Under the pieces are notes generated by a model, which was not told the DNA's origin, searched no databases, and saw nothing but the letters and a program-made list of their open reading frames with translations. A stretch of 64,000 nucleotides of DNA from Candidatus Solirubrobacter pratensis. Its GTDB lineage: Bacteria > Actinomycetota > Thermoleophilia > Solirubrobacterales > Solirubrobacteraceae. This document shows positions 61,308 through 64,000 of this stretch, in pieces (the stretch's first letter is position 1; each line of letters begins with the position of its first letter). Position numbers and translations under genes: made by a program. The stretch covers positions 962,599 through 1,026,598 of the forward strand of contig NZ_KE384480.1 in assembly GCF_000425945.1 (NCBI RefSeq), read 5' to 3'.

Positions 61308-61572
61308 AAGTGAACCCTCAGTCAGTCAGGGGATCGAACCACCTGGCCGGTACCGTCCGAAGCGCCAGCGTCCACCGCTGTGTCACCTCGGGCCCCAACG
61401 TTAGAAAACGCGCCGTGCGACCGCCCTGGTCCTCGGCGCGGGCAGGACTGCTCCACGGACCGTCGACATCCGGGTCCTAGAGTTGGGCGATGAGCGCCGA
61501 CCCCGCGATACCGGTCCTGCGCCGGTTCGGATTACACCGGGCCATCCTCGACGCGCTCCGGCTGGGCCCCAT
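61308..61572. other. Spacer upstream of the LAL regulator, no clear gene
   Basis: No recognisable gene or strong promoter is seen. The first part should contain the LAL regulator promoter (minus strand). An open frame from 61490 begins inside this spacer but shows family resemblance only after frameshifts further on. Confidence 0.4.
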
Positions 61573-61960
61573 GCGACGCCGTCGCCTGCGGGACGGCCGC
61601 CACCGGCGTCGATCACAGCGAGGAGATGGTGGGGCTGGCACGCGAGCGGGCGCCGGGGGCCGACGTGCTCCTTGCCCGGCCGAGGCGCTGCCGTTCGCCG
61701 ACGCCGCGTTCGATGTCGGTCGTTTCATGTTCCTGGGGATCCCGTCGCGGTCATGGGTGAGTCTCATCTTGTGATGACCCCGCGCGGTCGCCTGGCGATG
61801 TACGCAAGCTCCCGGCGCTCCGAGGCGTGCCGGCGGTCCCCGAGCCGTCGGCCAGTCGCGTCCATCTGTACGACGACCGGCTCGCTGCGCTCGTCCGGCG
61901 CGCGCGATTCACGGATGTCGAGGTCGCCGGCGCCAGCTCGTCACCGCACGCGCGTGAAGC
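61573..61960 (+). pseudogene. Decayed SAM-dependent methyltransferase
   Basis: Pieces of a class I methyltransferase can be read in order but in different frames. GVDHSEEMVGLARERAPGAD and VLLA (about 61609-61678) are the SAM-binding middle part. After a shift, AEALPFADAAFDVG (about 61680-61720) is the motif usually followed by the catalytic region. Around 61770-61810 MTPRGRLAMYAS resembles the PGGRLA strand, and PEPSASRVHLYDDRLAALVRRARFTDVEV (split over 61830-61925) matches the C-terminal part. At least two frameshifts and internal losses break the gene. It cannot be functional. Confidence 0.6.
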
Positions 61961-62001
61961 ACGTAGCCCCGGGGCTCGACGGGCCGCAGCAGCCATCGCA
62001 G

Positions 62002-62190
62002 CGCGAGAGCGAGCTCGCCGACAAGCTCGACTCGATGCCGGAGTTCGTCGTCTCGAGGACGCTCAACGACCGGGAGTGGAACAACACCACCGTGCTGGAC
62101 GGCGGCGATGCGCGGCGACGTCGCGGGCGCCTGGCGACGCGACCGGCGCGCGATCCTCGGCGTCGGGGCGCTGTCGTAGGTGCGTGGTGG
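62002..62190 (+). pseudogene. Fragment of a DHFR-like (RibD C-terminal, YyaP type) reductase
   Basis: SELADKLDSMPEFVVSRTL and NDREWNNTTVLDG (about 62008-62106) match the central part of the dihydrofolate-reductase-like family that ends in KYVVSRTLDEPEWNNST. After a frameshift, DVAGAW and AILGVGALS resemble the following helix and strand. The N- and C-terminal parts are absent, so this is a remnant. Confidence 0.55.
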
Positions 62191-62200
62191 GGTGGCGGGC

Positions 62201-62354
62201 TGCGCGTCGGGGCGGGTCCGGAGCTGGTGGCGGCTCGCGGGGCGGGGTGGCGCATCCGGGGGCAGGCCCGGAGCTGGTGGCGGCCCGCGAGGCGCCGTGG
62301 CGGGCCGGAACTGCGCATCGAGGGCGGGCCGGAGCTGGTGGCGGCCCGCGCGGC
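62201..62354 (+). repeat. Three imperfect direct repeats of about 42 nt
   Basis: Units begin near 62201, 62251 and 62311, each with TGCGC(A/G)TC-like sequence followed by a GC-rich stretch. All share the core CCGGAGCTGGTGGCGGC (62218, 62268 and 62329), then CGCGnGGC. Spacing is 50 and 61 nt. One reading frame would repeat GPELVAAR, but no gene is supported. Confidence 0.6.
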
Positions 62355-62779
62355 GGATACCGCGCTCGATCGATCATCGTCGGAGCAGAACCGAGCGTTT
62401 CCGATCACGACCGCGCTTCGCCGCAGGGGGTGCCCTACGAACCTTCGAACATGTCGAAGGAAGGTGAGGCACCCCCCCGGCGGGGACTGATCGTTTTCCG
62501 CGAAACCGGCTCGCCTCCCTCGATGCCCGCCGTTCGCTGGCGCCCGAGGGCCGCTGCGCGGACCTCGCGCCATACGCTGCCGCGGCGCAGAGACCGCGCG
62601 AGCCTACGCAGGCCATGGCGCGGAGGCCGCACAGCGACGGCGCGGAGATCGCGCGATCGCACGCGCGCCGTACGCCGCCGCGGCCCCGAGACCGCGCGAG
62701 CTTCGCGGCAGCTACCAGCTCGTCCGCCATGGTGGTCCGCCAAGTCCGAGCAGGCGCCGGCGAACCCGCTCCAGAACCG
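62355..62779. other. Non-coding stretch, no gene recognised
   Basis: Open frames here are by-products of high GC and resemble no family. TTCGAACATGTCGAA (near 62445) is a small palindrome. Arg-codon-rich, repetitive sequence (GAGACCGCGCGAGC and GACCGCGCGAGC) occurs twice near 62590 and 62690. Confidence 0.4.
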
Positions 62780-62807
62780 CGAAAGCCCCGCGTTTGCAGG
62801 GCTTTCG
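62780..62807 (-). terminator. Terminator hairpin downstream of the tRNA-Gly remnant
   Basis: CGAAAGCCC (62780-62788) and GGGCTTTCG (62799-62807) form a perfect 9-bp stem with a 10-nt loop, directly after the 3' end of the tRNA remnant on the minus strand. The GC stem with A/T-flanked base is the form often seen after actinobacterial tRNA genes. Confidence 0.65.
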
Positions 62808-62810
62808 TTA

Positions 62811-62854
62811 GGAGCGGCTGAAGGGACTCGAACCCTCGACCTTCTGCATGGCAA
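62811..62854 (-). pseudogene. 3' half of a tRNA-Gly(GCC): probable attachment-site remnant
   Basis: Read on the minus strand, the segment gives a canonical tRNA 3' half: anticodon loop TTGCCAT (GCC), anticodon-stem strand GCAGA, variable loop AGGTC, T-stem GAGGG/CCCTT around TTCGAGT, acceptor strand CAGCCGC, discriminator T and CC. The bases before the anticodon loop (TGATC) do not pair with GCAGA (TCTGC expected), so similarity stops at the anticodon loop. No D-arm or 5' acceptor strand (GCGGCTG expected) follows. Such 3' halves are typical att sites of tyrosine-integrase elements. Confidence 0.7.
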
Positions 62855-62855
62855 G

Positions 62856-63190
62856 ATCAAGTCGGAGCCCCGAGTAAAGCTCGCTTTTCCCTGGAAACCC
62901 CCTCTTTCTCGGGCTTCGAGCGAGGCGGCAGATTCGTCACTCGTGGGCGTCTTACGCCGGGGTTCCGGTACCGGACTCGTACCGGGAAGGCTCGACCGCG
63001 TCGGCGGAGCCGAGCGCTCTCGCGTGGGCCGGCCGCTCTCGCTGCGTGTGGTCATCCCGGTGTTGCCGCCCGCGATGCTGCTCCCCGCCACCGGTGGCTC
63101 TATGAGCGTTTGGGCAGGCGGCCCGTCGCCATGTTCGTGCGAGAGAGGCGAGTCGCTCGGTGACGGCTCGTCCGCGGCGCTGGTGCAAGA
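62856..63190. other. Stretch next to the tRNA remnant, no gene recognised
   Basis: No family resemblance was found on either strand. TTTTCCCTGG and CCTCTTTCTC (62880-62915) are AT-richer than the surroundings. By the att-site reading this would be the terminal part of the integrated element. Confidence 0.35.
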
Positions 63191-63194
63191 GGTG

Positions 63195-63312
63195 CGCAGT
63201 TGTCTCGTCGGCGAACTGCTCGCCGGTGACGAACCGCCCGCCCCGGATCAGGCCGCGGGCTTCGAGGCGGCGCAGAGCCCAGAGGATCTCTCGCCATGGA
63301 ACGGCCAGCCGC
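63195..63312 (-). pseudogene. Fragment resembling the C-terminal part of an Lhr-type helicase
   Basis: A minus-strand frame reads LAVPWREILWALRRLEARG and LIRGGRFVTGEQFADE, which resembles the end of Lhr-family DEAD/DEAH helicases (WREVLRALRRLEARGEIRGGRFV...GEQFA). Only about 40 residues match. The frame continues into Arg-rich sequence with no similarity, and upstream it runs into the hydrolase remnant in another frame. It is a fragment, not a gene. Confidence 0.45.
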
Positions 63313-63314
63313 TC

Positions 63315-63740
63315 TTTGCCTTGGATGTCGCGGGGTCGGCCTCTGGAAGGTCTTGCGCGCACGAGATATGCACGGTGTCGGGCTTGGGGCACGCCTCGAC
63401 ATCGCCCTCCGGCGCGCCCGGGTACCTGAGGTCGAATACGGCCGTCGGATCGGGGATGCCGAACGCCAATCCGGAGCCGCCGAGGATCTGGAAGGCGGTC
63501 TCGCCCTCGTTTTGGATGAACGCGTCGGCGTAGACCAGCGCCCTCGTTCTCGCGCCGGTCGCGGCGTTGGTGACGAAGCCTCAGCAGGAGTGGCCGGCGA
63601 GAACGACGGGTCCGCTCGGTTGCTGGGCGAGGAACGACGTGATGTACGGTGCGTCGATCGTCACCGAGCGCAGCGGATTCGGCGGGGCGAGCACGATGGT
63701 GCCTCGGCTTGGTTTGCCTCGGGCAACCCTACTTCCCGAA
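63315..63740 (-). pseudogene. Alpha/beta hydrolase with a stop codon in the nucleophile elbow
   Basis: On the minus strand APPNPLRSVTIDAPYI, TSFLAQQPSGPVVLAGHSC is followed by TGA (63583-63581) and then GFVTNAATGARTRALVYADA, FIQNEGETAF and YPGAPEGDVEACPKPD in the same frame. The intact family reads VLVGHSYGGFVITNAATG, so the stop replaces the Gly after GHSY and can arise by a single GGA to TGA change. Upstream sequence needs a frameshift, and the C-terminal third is replaced by the Lhr-like fragment. The protein is not functional. Confidence 0.65.
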
Positions 63741-64000
63741 GCCCGGGGCAGTCGCAGCCTCGCCGCGATGGAAGGCGCAAGCGCGCCCGACCGACACCTG
63801 ACTCGCGCCCCGCTGTTGCATAGCGGTGTGATGGCCCGCCCGCACCTTGTGCTCGCACTCGGACGGCAGCCGGCAGGCGGCCCCGCAGTGCTGCTGGTCC
63901 ACGATGCGGCGGTCGGCGAGTCGCGATCCGCCGGGCGTGGCCGCGTCTGTAGGTGCCGGCCGGCAGCGCGGCTGGCGCCGCGGGGCAGTAGCCGCCCAGC
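63741..64000. other. End of window, no gene recognised
   Basis: No convincing frame is seen on either strand in the last 260 bases. Sequence composition is similar to the preceding remnants, so decayed genes may continue beyond the window. Confidence 0.35.

Noticed and set aside
62201..62354. CRISPR array
   Set aside because: Only three imperfect repeats with uneven spacing, no similar-length unique spacers and no cas genes nearby.
63306..63312. GCGGCTG on the minus strand as the missing 5' acceptor strand of the tRNA-Gly, making an intron-split tRNA
   Set aside because: The bases after it do not form a D-arm or the expected TCTGC anticodon-stem strand, and it is about 450 nt away; a chance match is more likely.
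62952..63392. A 146-codon minus-strand gene containing the Lhr-like fragment
   Set aside because: Only about 40 codons resemble Lhr; the start region belongs to a different remnant in another frame and the C-terminal part is Arg/His-rich without similarity.
63581..63583. Selenocysteine codon (Cys-TGA in the hydrolase elbow)
   Set aside because: The position corresponds to a Gly, not a Cys or Ser; neighbouring frameshift and truncation show a pseudogene, and no SECIS-like hairpin was noticed after it.

Overview
This window is very GC-rich bacterial chromosome with densely packed genes, frequent ATGA/GTGA stop-start overlaps and many GTG starts. The gene families (actinobacterial-style diheme QcrC, PDWY-type QcrB, ECF41 sigma factor, WS/DGAT-like acyltransferases) point to Actinomycetota. 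My best guess is a soil Thermoleophilia/Solirubrobacterales-type organism; that placement is inference. No rRNA, complete tRNA, CRISPR array, insertion sequence or replication origin is visible.

Layout. 1-6.2 kb: the 3' part of a secreted ThuA-PKD protein, an MMPL exporter, a GlcD-like FAD oxidase, and a divergent pair encoding a HAD-like pseudoenzyme and an FCD-type GntR regulator, with a palindromic operator between the divergent units. 6.2-16.7 kb: an aldehyde/alcohol catabolic operon (ALDH, DJ-1/PfpI, alpha/beta hydrolase, Fe-ADH) divergent from a carbohydrate ABC importer that has two different ATPases and a DeoR-type regulator. 17.8-23.9 kb: a seven-gene respiratory operon (coxB, coxA, small membrane protein, ctaG, qcrC, qcrA, qcrB) in which every junction overlaps by 4 nt. 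23.9-27.8 kb: a convergent Mrp/Mbh-type cation/proton antiporter operon without a full MrpA. 27.9-30.2 kb: an ECF41 sigma factor and a DHA2-type MFS exporter sharing a bidirectional promoter.

30.3-33.2 kb holds a structured non-coding stretch, an IolE-like gene, a small winged-helix protein, and two 5'-truncated genes (class III aminotransferase and IolD) meeting head to head at a rearrangement junction. 33.2-53.4 kb is the most distinctive region. It contains a GT1 glycosyltransferase, three tandem WS/DGAT-like acyltransferase paralogues, a sulfotransferase fused to APS kinase, ATP sulfurylase, three more glycosyltransferases, three phosphotransferase-like proteins, two more sulfotransferases, an MsbA-type ABC exporter and a HAD protein. 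Together these could activate sulfate, build and acylate a glycoside, sulfate it and export it, so a sulfated (acyl)glycoconjugate is the likely product.

53.6-61.3 kb: an MHS-family transporter with HyuA/HyuB hydantoinase-type subunits and a large LAL LuxR regulator. 61.4-64 kb is a gene graveyard: decayed methyltransferase, DHFR-like, Lhr-like and alpha/beta-hydrolase fragments, a short direct-repeat array, and the 3' half of a tRNA-Gly with a terminator beside it. The tRNA fragment probably marks the end of an integrated island that extends beyond the window.
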